A stretch of 64,000 nt of DNA. It comes from Chlorops oryzae (Eukaryota; Arthropoda; Insecta; Diptera; Chloropidae). Numbering within the stretch: the first letter of the stretch is position 1; every line of letters begins with the position of its first letter. This document shows, in pieces, positions 37,660-49,886 of this stretch. Under the pieces are notes generated by a model. That model was not told where the DNA came from. It was given only the letters and a program-made list of their open reading frames with translations, and did no database searches. The DNA lies in NCBI GenBank assembly GCA_020466095.1, contig CM035806.1, positions 133,007,573 to 133,071,572 on the forward strand, read 5' to 3'. The translations under genes were made by a program, and so were the position numbers.

Positions 37660-38124
37660 CACGAAATTTGGTATGCGTGCTCACGGGGACATGAGTAAGA
37701 ACAAGTTCGAGAATGGACCCGATCGGACCATTTTTAGGGGTACCTCCAGTACTAGGGTCTGTTATGAAAATTACAAAAACTGCTCTAAAACCGATGTTTT
37801 TCAAGATATTTTGATGAAATTTGGAATTTGAGCATATTTTAGGCCAATTAATGTGATTTACAAAAATCAGAAAAATGGGCGTGGCAGAAGGGCGTTTTTC
37901 GAAAATTGTCTCCTACTCCCGAAACGCCTATGGGACTTCAACGAAAATTGCCATTTATACTTCCTTTGTAGCCATAAACATCCTGCCCAAAAATTTTCTT
38001 GATCAGTCCATTATTAAGGGTACCTCCAGTACTAGGGTCTGTCACAAAAATCTCAAAACTGCCCCAAAATCTCACAGATGCAAAAAGATAGTATTCCCGG
38101 CACACAAAGTCTGCCGGGCATAAA
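37660..38124 (-). mobile_element. Helentron/DINE-like element, rearranged right end
   Basis: The interior (TGCTCACGGGGACAT, GGTACCTCCAGTACTAGGG, GTGGGCGTGGCA in inverse order) is in minus orientation like 33055-33732. But the right end is not the expected 5' hairpin; it is a 3'-type palindrome (CCCGGCACACAAAGTCTGCCG) followed by GGCATAAAAAG. The left flank is a TA/TATATG microsatellite. Confidence 0.6.
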
Positions 38125-38641
38125 AAGCTTCTATACTATTCAGAAGGTTAATTTTTTAGATTTAGGTCAAATCTTTTGTAAAATTTTTTTTTACTTTGAT
38201 ATCTCTATGACAGTTCGATTTCAAAAATTTTTATGTAACATACCATCGTAACGTACCAACAGGCGTATAATATTTTTTTAAATTTATCAACACATATTTC
38301 TTGGGTTTTTTAATGCAAATCATCGAAAGTAACCTTTTTTACATAATTCATAAAAAATTTGTAAAACTACATTCAGTAGGAGAGCAGAGTTTTCACAATA
38401 TCTGCCGCTCTCTCAAAACAGCTAGAAAAATTTGTAACGTACCAACGCCTTTTAATCAGCATTGATGCCCCATGGACTTTTTTCAAAATTAAATATTGTA
38501 TTTTCTAGAACTCATGCCTAACATATCTTTATTTACTGGAAAAGCTCGACATCGTGTTTAAAAAACTTAAGAAGTTATGTGCCCAAAATTAAAAAAAGTG
38601 TAACGTACCAACAAATGGAATTGCCTATATGTACATTAGAC

Positions 38642-39344
38642 TAGAGGTGCGCGCGTGCCGTGATTTTTGACCGTGTCACGCGTGACACGTCGTGAACTTA
38701 GTGAGCTTTGAGAACTTTTTTAACAGCCGTCAAAGCTTCCATGTACTTTGACAGTTACGCAAAGAAGTTCTCAGAGTTCACTCCTTCGAGGGTTCGAACG
38801 ATTTCCCATAATATCGGCTCTAGAGACGGTTGAACATTTGTTCAGCGTTACAAAAACGTTCAATTTTGAACGAAGTCTTCAATGATGAAAATGAAAGCGT
38901 TTCCGATTATACCGGCATTCGTTCCTTTTCCGTCGTATTTTACAATTTTTTTTTTAAGACGCATGAGTATGTCCAATAAAAAAAAATGCAAACGAAATTT
39001 AAAAATGGTTGATTCACTTTTTAAAAGACAGTCAAATCCCAGTTATCTTAAGCATATTTGGCCGGATATATGTAATATATTCTTATTTAATTATGTAATA
39101 TTTTGTTCTTTACTGATGCAACGACATTGTGAAATTTATGATTTCTAATTCGTTTAATTCGGAATTTTTTGGAAAATTGTGAGTGATTGTGCGTGAGTTC
39201 AAAATGGTTCTCGTGACCGTGCGTGAACGTGAGCCAGTCATTTATGAACCGTGCGTGAGCATGCATGCACGAAAATTTTGGTACCGTGAGCGTGCGTGAG
39301 CGTGCGTGATCGTGAATCAAAAGTCACTCACGCGCGCATCTCTA
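38642..39344. mobile_element. hAT-type element, 703 bp
   Basis: Ends TAGAGGTGCGCGCGTG and, from the minus strand, TAGAGATGCGCGCGTG, each soon followed by GTGA.TTTTGA. Flanking octamers CATTAGAC (38634-38641) and CATTAGGC (39345-39352) match at 7 of 8, as expected for a hAT target duplication. Subterminal GTGCGTGA/CACGCACG motifs are repeated many times, as hAT transposase sites are. A frame at 38882-39148 encodes KKKCKRNLKMVDSLFKRQS, vaguely like the N-terminal region of hAT transposases; this is only suggestive. Confidence 0.7.
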
Positions 39345-39769
39345 CATTAGGCCGTACCACCTTATATGGAAGAAAAAAAAGTGCGCCGTATACCAGCGAA
39401 TATGACGCATTTTAGCAAGAAAATTACGAAAAGAGAAAGATTTTTTTTCTATCGAACGTAAAGCTCGCGCATTGGTATATTTCTTCATAACTCTGGTGTT
39501 TACAGTCGGATTTTAAAGTTTGGCACATCAATGGTTTTGTCGCAAGGATACCAATATGGCCTCTATAGAAGTCATTGACTTCAGGCGTACCGTTCTACTT
39601 AGTACTTATCCTCAAGATCTCAGTGCCTACCATCCTAATGTACCACTCTTATATAAAAAAAAATAAAACCCTTAAAATATCATCAAACTTCTCCTCAGGA
39701 AGTATATAGATATTTCCAACATAACTATTTTAAACTAAAATTTGAAAAATTTTTAAATTTCTTTTGTGC

Positions 39770-39930
39770 ACTCTTCGGTCTCCATCTACGTATGAGTTGA
39801 AGTTTAATGTTCCAAATTAACATCAAAATGTACTTTGAGATATGCCAAGTAATTTTTCCGAAAACACTGTTGTGCTAAAATGACGCATTAGGGAACTATA
39901 AACGTTAAATATTCCAAAAAATGCAATTCT
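39770..39930 (+). mobile_element. Single arm of the 59.8-kb foldback family
   Basis: The segment ATGAGTTGAAGTTTAATGTT, AAAATGTACTTTGAGATATG, CCAAGTAATTTTTCC and GACGCATTAGGGA runs in the same order as 60007-60115 within the foldback element at 59833-60493. No matching inverted partner was seen nearby, so this copy is a one-arm relic. Confidence 0.55.
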
Positions 39931-40434
39931 TTCTGAAAGTATTCTATTAAATATTTTATTTAAATGCAAAAAAATAATATATTCGATTGCTCGAGCACCC
40001 GAAACAGATTCATTCGATTGCAAATTGAATTTCGACTCGAAATCGATTTGATTTCTAGAGTAAGCCTGTATGTCTCGGTATTCATAACAACCCCGTATAT
40101 TTGTTTTAAAAGCCATTAAAAGCATTCCATTTCTTGTACAAATTTCATCACATTGAAATGACTTGATATTATGAATTAGTTTTACTTTGCAATTAATAAT
40201 TAATTAGCATTTATTTCTTGCGATTGTCCTTTTGAATCTTGTTTAAAATATATTTACGTTGCATACTTGGAGGCTTCAATTGGAAAATTCTTTGCTTACC
40301 TGACACAGTAGAAACTCACAAAATTCAACCCATTTGTTGCACGAAACGTAAGAAAGAACAAAAATTAAAATCAAAAGGACAAAAACGACTCAGAGAAGTG
40401 AACAAACAAATTGGCTTTTTACAGTTCCCTGTAG

Positions 40435-40698
40435 TGGCTATGGGATAGCGTTGGATATGCGTGCTATGCTCTTGATCCCAGGGTCCGAGATTCGATTCCC
40501 GGCACAGGCGAAACGGAGTGTAATGTTCCAAGCCTAGTACTGGTTTTTCAAAAAATCGCATGTTAGGGGCACACTACATAGTAAGATATATACACTCACA
40601 CAAACACAAGAAAACCTCCTTGGTATCCCAATTGGCCGATTAACGGCCTAAGTGGCAGCCACTTAGACCTACCTACCTACATACCCACCTACCAACCT
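40435..40698 (+). mobile_element. tRNA-derived SINE with target duplication
   Basis: A tRNA-like head with a B-box-like GATTCGATTCC (40489-40499) followed by CCGGCACAGGCGAAACGG leads into an unrelated body and a CCTA-type tail (ACCTACCTACCTACATAC). A 15-bp direct repeat, TACAGTTCCCTGTAG at 40420-40434 and TACAGTTTCCTGTAG at 40699-40713, brackets it with one mismatch. Head, simple-repeat tail and flanking duplication together are diagnostic of a SINE. Confidence 0.8.
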
Positions 40699-42374
40699 AC
40701 AGTTTCCTGTAGAGGCAGAAGCGTCACATAAAAAAATTCAAACATAAGAATAACCCGTTAACAGAAGTGCAATTAAATCGATCGAAAGTTGAAAAGCCCC
40801 TCCAAAAAGGACTCCAGTGTGTCACCTACGCTCCACTGAACAGAGAAATGAAGGCAACATCGGAATTTTTAACACTTAAGAAGTTTTCCATTTATTTATT
40901 AATTTGCATTTTCATTTTCATTTCGAAATTTTTACATTTACTTAGACTTTGTGCTAATTTTTGATTATTTATTATATTTTATATGTCTTTTTTTTTGTTC
41001 TCTTCTTTCATTTAGTTAAATTAGTTTAACATACACACACATATATGTATAAATTCCTGTTGTAATTACGACTTAAATTTTTTTTAAATATATTTTTTTT
41101 GATTGTTTTTCAAAATAGGTTCTATTTTTGACATCGATTTGATTATATTGTATGCAGTACGTAGGGTTGTCTGTACTTTTACATATGTGAGTATGTATGT
41201 AAAATAGTAAAATGAAACTTCTTTTTCGACTACACATACTTATATATTACAAAAATTGTATGTACGCTAAATTCGTAAACTTCGATGTTTTAATCAAAAA
41301 AATTTCTTCAAATGCAGCCAAACGAATAAAGAAAACCCCCTTTCTAAAAATCGATTTAAAGAAAACTGAAATGAAATAATAAATAAAATAACATGGAAGA
41401 AGTGAAGTCCATTCTTCTTCATGTTCTATAATGCAGTTGAATAGACAACAAAAAGAAAAAAAAAAAGATAGACAAAATTTGTTTGTGGCTGCTGCCATTA
41501 CAAGAGGGAATTTGCTCTGGAGAAGAATCAGTTAAGTCGACTTAAGCATTTCTGTCTTTTGACTATAACATGACGTTGGTATATGTATTTGTAAGTATGT
41601 AGGTCGGCCAAATTATTATTATAATTATTATTATTATAATTATTATTATTCTATTGTTATTATAACATTTAGATTCGATTCGATTTGACTTTTAAAGACA
41701 GCAAAGAATGTTCAGCTAAATTTTTCACACACATTTATAAATTTATATATATATGTATATATATACACATTTAAATGTATTTATATTGACGTAGTTATGT
41801 ATGTATATAGTTTGTAAATTTTATTGTTTACGTGTACACTTTTTGGTTCCATTAATGTCGTATTTATTTTCATTTTCTTTGTTGTTGCTTAAGTTCTCTT
41901 AAACAATTTTTGCAACGTTTTTTGATTCAATTTTATTATTCATTATTTCATTCTTTGTCAGTATTGACGATGAGTCAAAAAAAAAAAAAAAAAAATTAAA
42001 AAAAAATATTACGATATTTTGGCACATGGATTCCGGGAAATTTGTTTTCAAATTCAATGTGTTTTTACACTTATATATTTATAATATATTAATTAACTTT
42101 TTTTTTTTGGTATTTTTCACTTTAAGTATGCTTAAAATTAAACACGTAAAAATTCAGTTGTAAACCTTTAATTAGACGTAGGTTTTTTTTTTTTTGATTT
42201 TATTCTCTAAAACTGCTTTTTTCCGTTCTGACTTTTGATTTTAGCTTTATTTTCAACTCCATACAATAGTTTTATTTTTATTTTTTGATTACTCATGCCT
42301 TACTTTCCATCAATCTTTAATTTCCGTAATGTAAAAAAGGTCTTTTAAGCTTACACCTGTGTTCATTATAGTTG

Positions 42375-42764
42375 CCCTGCAGGAAATGTCAATAGTGAAT
42401 CAATACTCTTTCTCTACCGACTGCGTCAACAGTACTACTGATCAGTTATACCCGTCGCACTGCTTTGCGTTATTGACATTTAACATTGAGTTGTCATTGA
42501 ATGTCAACAGTAGGCCGAAAAAGTATTGACGAATTATTGACGAACTATTAACGTCGGTACTATTATGTAGACAAAAGGAGTGCTCATTCGCTTTATATGG
42601 AGACACGTTGTTGACATGGTCAATAATGATGAACTATATATCTTGACAGTACAGTTTCTCTAATGACACCGCCTATAAATACTATTGACGTTGGAACTAG
42701 TTCTCTTGTCTATATTGACGTCAATATAGACATGGGGCCATATGGCGACAGGCTTCCTGCAGGG
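42375..42764. mobile_element. CCC...GGG family MITE, CCCTGCAGGAA termini
   Basis: CCCTGCAGGAAATGTC on the left and CCCTGCAGGAAGCCTGTC on the minus-strand right. The first 11 bases are a perfect inverted repeat and differ by one base from the CCCAGCAGGAAATGTC end of the 4177-4816 copy. The interior contains repeated TATTGACG/CGTCAATA motifs. Flanking dinucleotides TG and CG match only partly. Confidence 0.7.
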
Positions 42765-44732
42765 CGATTCCAACGATTATACACATATAGGGGGCTATCA
42801 ACATGCAAACAGATTTTGTAATGATTCTTTGTTGCAATCCGAATTAATCAGATTTCAAAAAAATTGGTTTTGTATTTTAGATCGCGACGAAGTTGTTTCA
42901 TTGAACGCAGCTGTACCTAAATTTTTGGTAGATTTTCCAACTGGGATGAATGTCCTCTTTACGAGCAAGAACAGAGCTTTTAAATATATATATTTATATA
43001 TATATTTATTTGTTTTTTTTTTTTTTCAATTTTGTCTCAACAATTTTGAGAATGCTGTTTTGCAATTCGCTGTCAGCTGCTCTCCTCTCTTCAATTTCAT
43101 GAGATTTTTTTTTTCATTTCTTAATCTTAATTTTTAGATTTAAACACATACAGTAATTTGTCTTTTTTTAAAATCAATGAACGCTTAAATGCTCAAAGGA
43201 TGATTATTTAATTGTAGCTTAGATACTTATTATATTTTAATAAGATATCTTGTTGTTTATTTAACACTTGTATAGAACGGTGTACCTGGGTACACACACG
43301 AGCTATGGAGAACACAAAACAAACAATAATAATAACAATAATAAAAGTAATGTATAAATAAAAAGATAAAGTCGTGTTTTTTGCTATGATTTATTCTTAA
43401 CTTGAATTATTGATAAGAAAGCGCACTTGCTACAAAACATATAGAAAAAATATCGCATGCGATAAAAAAAAAAATGCTAAGCTATACAAAAGAAAACACA
43501 GCACTAAGCTCGGGTTTTTGCCGTGTGTGCCCTCTATAATTTTAAATACACGTTCTACTTTGATACTTGAATGGTTGAATTGGCAATTTTTGCTTGCATT
43601 TATTTACAATTGTTCACTATGATATTATTACTTTATATTAATATTCAAACATATTAATATAATTCACTTTACAGTAGCACTATTTACATTCGATTTTAAT
43701 TCATAGAATTACGGATTACGCTTTCTAAATGTATCTATACCAGTTTTTTTGTTTTATTTGACTTTTTTTTTTCAATATTTTGCTTGAAATATTTTTATTA
43801 ATATTTTTAAATGATTTGCTAATAATTCTTCTCTTCTCTTCAGTATTAATATTGATAAGAACCAATGTAGTCAACATGAAATGTAACACAATTAGTGATG
43901 GCAAGTATCGATACTTTTCCAAGGCCGGGAAAATTTATCGAAGTATTTAAAGTATTTAGTTCCTTTTTTTTCTTCTTCTTCAAAGATCAAAGCATCGATT
44001 CTTTTCATCTTTAGAAATTATTTTTTGGCAAAAGTCGAATACATTACATACATATGTTATAAAAAAAAAGGAATCAAATTGAACTTTTCTGGGTTCTTCA
44101 ATGAGAAACTGCCAGAAAATTCAATGACTTTCTTCAATCTCATCTATCGCACAGTGGAGAAAATGATATCAAGTAAACTAGTTAATAAGTAAGTAGTATG
44201 AATTTTCTTTCGTTTAGTTAACAATATCAACGATGCTTCAAATTATGCTTTTTGACCAAAATTTTTTCTGTTCATCGCTTCAACTGTCAAGCTGTTTGAC
44301 ATACATGCATGTGTACTACCAGTTTATTTGCAGTTGCCTTAAGCGTTCTCAGTCGGTGTAATTGTAAAATTTTTAAGTTTTTTCTCTCTTTAAAAATACA
44401 ACTAGAAATATATGCATTTGCATAAAATATTTACGAAAAATTCCGTAATTGAAGTTGTGTAATATAATTTTTTTTTGTTATGCATTATTTCATTTATGTG
44501 AATAAAAATGTTTCTTAAATATTTTTTTTTTTTTGACTAGAACATTCAGCTTCTGTGTAAGCTTCTTCAAAGAACGACAATGAAAAGCTTTACAAAAAAA
44601 AGAAAACTTACATACATTTATGAGAAAGATTGAACAGCAAAAGAAAATTTTTAGAAATTCTTACTCGAATGAAAGCTGTGTTCACTCTAAAAGGAGTGTG
44701 TGAGTGAATAATCGTACACACGCTTATAATAA

Positions 44733-45123
44733 CCCTGCAGTAATATGGACTGATGCCGGTACTAGACCCTCATAACTCCATTTCTAATGCATTCAACTGA
44801 ACTCTTTAACATGGGCATGTCGTTGGAAAAGGACCGGTCCGCAAAACGACGGACCATAGGTCAGTTTTTTTTTGCTTCAATTATCGAAATTTTGTCTGGT
44901 TTTAGGCTAGTCAAATATGGAAAATAAAACAACCCATTTCTAATTTGACTTTCTATGTTGATGAAAGTGTCATTTACCGACTATTCTTCAACGAACCCGT
45001 TGATTACCGACCGCCGGATAGCCGAATTTGATGGAGCGAACTGCCATAATACAACCGATAGAATTTGGAGGGGTCAAAGGCTTGTCTTTCTTAGGAAAAT
45101 TGATCGACTCATTACTGCAGGGA
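44733..45123. mobile_element. CCC...GGG family MITE, CCCTGCAGTAAT termini
   Basis: A perfect 12-bp terminal inverted repeat CCCTGCAGTAAT / ATTACTGCAGGG, flanked by AA on both sides. Interior 367 bp without coding potential. Subfamily related by its ends to the 42375 copy. Confidence 0.7.
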
Positions 45124-47126
45124 ACTATCAGGATTGCTCAGCAAAGGCTTTTGGGATGAGAATATTTATGAGTCCGAAATGAGTTTGAAGTTTTTAAATT
45201 AATTATGTCACTGAGACACATGACTCAGAAATGAGTGGGAAATAGCTCAGACACATGAATCTGATATTTTTCGAATAAATTAATCTCAAAAATTTGCATC
45301 GGAAACGAGTCGAAAATAAGTGCAAGAAGGCAAAGACGCTATTAAGAAGCTCTCGCAAGAGCTAACTGTGAGGTCTTCGACTCCAAATAATGAATCATTT
45401 ATGATTCATATATGATATATGTATAGATTCTTACATTATTCGAAATTATTTTGTATTTGACTTTTTATTGTACGCTTATACGTATCTATGCCAAGTCAAA
45501 ACACGCTCGATAACTATGCTAAAAACTTTATTTCACTATGTTTCTTAAGTTAAGACCACCAGCCAGGACCAAGGCTAAGTCAACATAAATGCTATTTGGT
45601 TGCTTTTCATAATCTTCTTCGAGGCATTTAACCAGAATATTTCTGAGCATAATTCTGAAGAGATTCATCGCAAAAAGTATATAAACAATTCGAGAATTAT
45701 AGGCTTTTTCGTTTGCCGTTCGGGAAATTGAAATATTTAATTGAAAGAAAAAGAAAAACATTGAAAAGCATTGCATAGCTCAATTTCGTGATACTCTGCT
45801 ATAAGAACAATAAAAATTTGTGACTTTAAAATAGTAATTATTTAAAAATGAAATTTACAACTATTACAATAACAATGACACACGATATTTACATACATTT
45901 CCATCTAAGTTTCGATAAGTAAATAATTAGAAAAATATGGAAGTCGTTGTGATGGCGAGTGATGAGAGTGCATGTGTTTTGTGTGATTTGTGTTTCATGC
46001 TCAATGTTGTTAGATGAAAATATGTATGTATATACCAATTTTGGAATTGGTACTTTGACATATTGAATTGTATGTACCTCTACGACAAAGACGTATAAAT
46101 ATTTCAGAATTTGAATGATTGATTTTGACAGTGAAAACTCCCATAGAGGGATATTTGATTATTGCGGCAAGAATTGCGGTTAGAGTTGCGGCGAGAATTC
46201 GTTCGAAGGATAAGGGGCACAGTTTGTTCTGATAGCGGGATTTTATTTTTGCGGTTGTCCCACATGAGGAGTTTGCACTGTAAATTCGTAAATGCCAATG
46301 GATGAATTTTTTGTTTTTCTCACTAGGTCCAGAGTATGAACCCAAATTCCGATCGAAAAAGCGAAGAAAAAAAGAAAGAAAAGGTCATGCAGCTATGGAT
46401 CTATGAATATGTGTTGGCGAGTGTGTGTCTGGTTTTCGATTCCTGTTGAAGTAGTTGAAGATCTTATCAAGTCTTTAGTTTATTTCTATTTACTATTTAT
46501 TATATATGTACATGAAGAAAAAATGGGATTGATTTCGATTTGGATTGAGAATTTGTCTTTTGGGTCTTATATTTTTATTTTTATTTCGATTTTATTTTGA
46601 TTTTCATTGAAGCATAAAATTTTGTAGAAAAATTTTGATTTGATTGTCCAAAAGTAGAAATTCTTTCGTTTTAACTTTATTTTAGGGGAGGGAGGGGGGA
46701 GGGTTGTAAGGGACTAGGAATCAACAGAAAAGGGCTTCATATATTATAGCTATCAATATGTATATCATATAATATATAAATATATATTAGTATAAAGGGT
46801 ACGTGCGCTTAATAGATTTTGATAGACGATACACAGAAAAAAAAAGAAAAGACAATTTCACTACACCCAGCACGCTCATAGTCAAGAGAATCGACTATAG
46901 AACACACACAAAAAAAAAAAAAAAAAAAAAACGCCTCCCAAGAAATGCCGAATTCGAAAATCCAAGTGCGAAATTCGAATATAGAAAATTTCGTCAATAA
47001 AAATTTACTACGGGCTACAACACATAACATACCTAATCCACGAAGACTTCGAGTTCAATGCTTCTTAATTAGTGCGAACCCTTATTTTTATATACACCTG
47101 TCTCAGTGGCTGTGCGTACGTAGTAT

Positions 47127-47419
47127 CCCAGCCGGAAATTTTCTCATAAAGGACCAATTCATTAATTTTTTCACCAAGGATATCAAGGGGAAAATTTGAG
47201 TACTTCTCAATTGCAATGGCATTTTCATCGAAAGAGCTATCGACACGATAGAGTAGATCTACTCCAAATTCGATTACCAATTCGTGACATGTACTCTGAT
47301 GACGGCCAATGTCGCTTGTGTGTAAATTTCATTTGAAAGTTGGTGTATAATCAGGAGGAGTCGCGGCTCTATGTCATGCTGAAATCATTGATTGTTTCAC
47401 CGGGACATTTCCGGCTGGG
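47127..47419. mobile_element. CCC...GGG family MITE, CCCAGCCGGAAAT termini
   Basis: Left CCCAGCCGGAAATTTTC and minus-strand right CCCAGCCGGAAATGTCCC: 13 bp perfect. AT flanks both ends. It lies less than 500 bp beyond the Dscam stop codon, probably within its 3' untranslated region. Confidence 0.7.
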
Positions 47420-47869
47420 ATGCTTTCGCATTCTTCGCATACATAGTCGTATTTAAAGAATGGATTATTATTTTGAGTTTTTCGTGTTTTTTTTTTTTTT
47501 TTTTGCTTTCAATATACCTACGATTACCTACAATAAAATACCATCTAACTACACTCATGGGTTTTTGAAAAACACTAAACGTACACAATAACTTTAACTT
47601 CATATAGAATTATAGTCACTCTTTGTTTTTTTTTTTTTTTCTAAGATCTTACACAGTTGTGTATTAAAATATTTCAACGCATCGCAATGCAACGCAACAT
47701 AGTTTTCGATGATTCGGTGAATCAGAGAATCAAAATCGGAGTCAGAATCAGAATCAGAGAGAAATACAAACGACATCGAAATCGAAATTGACATCGCTAT
47801 CGACGTCGACATCGAGATCGGAATCGCAAACGATAACGATGGCGAAACGAAAATGTTTAGCCTTGCACC

Positions 47870-48284
47870 TTACACCGAAATCGAGTAATCGGACTTTTCG
47901 CTCAAGAGCTTTTGTGTGGGACCTGGTGATTGCTGCCGCTGTGGTGGTTGCTGTTGTTGCTGTTGCTGTTGCTGTTGCTGTGATGGTTGTGATGGTATTT
48001 GCTGCTGTTGCGCTGCGGATGCCTTCAATTGTTGCTGTTGCTGTATATGTGAGGTGGTTGATGCTGGTCGAGACCAAAGAGAAGATCGTGCGCCTAGTTT
48101 CAATTTTTTCAGAGTGTCAACATCGCATTCGATTTCGGATAAAGCAGCTCGTTCGGGTAATATGCCTGCATCGATTGACAGCTGATGAGGGAAGCCGGAG
48201 GATCCAACTGCACCGGCGGTAGCCGGTACTATATTGCATTCAGCCTCCAATTGTAACGGGTGCAGTGTTCGCAAGGCTGAAGGT
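47870..48284 (-). CDS. Dscam2: Dscam cytoplasmic tail, terminal coding exon
   Basis: Last coding exon of a Down syndrome cell adhesion molecule gene (neuronal immunoglobulin-superfamily receptor). The 3' splice site is TTGGATCTCAG at 48285-48295; the exon opens with one base completing a Thr codon (phase 2) and runs 137 codons to TAA at 47870-47872. Conserved-looking parts: PSALRTLHPLQLEAE, then ALSEIECDVDTLKKLKLGAR and SSLWSRP, then Gln-rich tracts and a terminus SDYSISV. The last three residues, I-S-V, fit a class II PDZ ligand (hydrophobic-x-hydrophobic); this is an inference. It joins in phase to the exon ending at 49887. Because that exon holds an in-frame TAG, this exon is translated only if the stop is bypassed. 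Family assignment rests on the linked exons; paralogue (Dscam2 versus 3 or 4) is likely, not proved. Confidence 0.75.
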
Positions 48285-49886
48285 CTGAGATCCAAGCAAA
48301 ACAAAACAAAATAATCCCAAACAGAGAGAGATAAATAAAGAGAGAGAGAGAGAGAAAGAATTTGGTTTTGTTGTTGTTTTTCTATTGTTGATTTATATGC
48401 GAAACACAACAAAAGTTAAGAGCAGCAACCATTTTTAAGCCTCCCATAACGGTCTTAAGTACGAGTGTTTTAAAGAAAAAGACCCGATTCGGATTTACAT
48501 TCATATGTATTTGTATGACAGTATTGTTCAATGTCGTCTCCTATTGGACAGCATTGAATTTCTTGTTGCTGTTGCTGTAGCTGTTCAATTGATTAATCGA
48601 TTGGGTTGTTGAATGGTTGATCTGATTTATTAATTGATTGGTTGGTGTAAAATGATCGGAGATTGGCTATTTTACCATCGTTTTTAATGCTCTGCAAGAT
48701 TTTTTCGCAGAAAATTTTCGACTAATTTCTACATATGTACATGTGTAAATATTTTTTGAATGCATACATGGGCCAAAATTCGTTTTAATGCCTAAGCTTC
48801 TATCCCTGTCAATGAAATTCAGATTTCATGAAGGAGCAAACCAAATTACTAACAAATTAATTTTAACAAAAAATTTATTAATAACGAAATAAAACACTCT
48901 ATTCGAATTGAAGAAAATCAAATATTACCAAAACTCCATTTTGTTTACTCGCAAATTACAGTAACATTGTTGTCTTGTCTTGCCAAAGAAAATTTGGTTT
49001 GCTCCATCATCAAAACTGAATTTCATTAGCAGGGACAGAAGAGCTTAGGCATTGAAAAGAATTTTGTCCCACATACGTTTTTATGATTTAATTATTCATT
49101 GATCTTGCTAGAGATTAATATGTTATGCGTCACGTTACGGTTGCGTCACTTCTTTTCGCGTCTCATCACGTCCCGTACCGTCAGTTATTGTCACGTCCCA
49201 TCATTTCTTGTCACATCCTGTCACTGGTTGTCATGTCGCGTTCCATTGCGTCAAATTAAGTCGCTTCAGGTCACGTCGTATTAATTCATGCCGCGTCACA
49301 GCACTTTACGTCACGTTGCGTCACACAAAGTTTTGTCAAGTCACCTCACGTCACTTCTTTTCGCGACGCGTCACTTCTTGTCACGATCCGTTGCGTCACT
49401 TATTGTCAAGTTGCGTCACGTCTTGTCACGTTGCGTCTCGATCCATCCCGTCACTTATTGTCACGTTGCGTCACTTCTTCTCACGTTGCGTCATTTTCTT
49501 GTTACGTTGCGTCACTTCTTCTCACGTTGCGTCATTTTCTTGTTACGTTGCGTCACTTCTTCTCACGTCGCGTTACGTTGCGTCAAAGTATGTTGCTTCA
49601 GGCCACGTTGTATCAAGTCATGCCGCGTCACATAACTTGACGTCACTTCGCATCACGTCACGTCGCGTCACATAACTACGTGTCGCATCACATCACGTTG
49701 TCACGTTAAGTCACGTCCTGTCAAATTACGTCGCGTAACGTTAGATTTTATTATTGTTAGATTTTTAAAATTGAGATATGATTTGACGCGATGTCATTAG
49801 ATCGGGGCCTATGAGCGATTTATATTTATGTGAAAGATGGCATCAATTTCTTTTGCATTTATTGTTATTGTTGATCTTATTCTCAC
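48285..49886 (-). other. Dscam intron with pentanucleotide array
   Basis: Bounded by donor GTGAGA (49886-49881 on the minus strand) and acceptor CTCAG. Apart from a GA run (48318-48356), TTGTTGCTGTTGCTG (48563-48577) and the 49121-49740 array, no structure is recognised. Confidence 0.65.
49121..49740. repeat. Pentanucleotide-period GTCAC/GTTGC array
   Basis: About 620 bp in which GTCAC, GTTGC, GTCGC and TTCTT pentamers follow each other in nearly constant 5-bp phase, with a higher-order unit around CACGTTGCGTCACTTCTT (clear at 49452-49565). The overlapping plus-strand open frames (LRHFFSRRVTS type) are repeat products. Confidence 0.85.

Larger units (their letters stand above)
40714..47869. 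other. AT-rich non-coding DNA downstream of Dscam
   Basis: No coding exon. Very AT-rich with long T and A tracts, TA/TATG microsatellites (41030-41050, 41745-41765, 46740-46790) and three MITEs listed separately. Part is probably the 3' untranslated region of the minus-strand Dscam gene, since neural transcripts of flies often have kilobase-long ones; many minus-strand AATAAA hexamers exist, so no polyadenylation site can be chosen. A G-run motif (GGGGAGGGAGGGGGGAGGG) lies at 46684-46702. Confidence 0.45.

Noticed and set aside
49208..49675. 155-residue plus-strand frame of His/Ser/Arg
   Set aside because: Translation of the pentanucleotide-period array.
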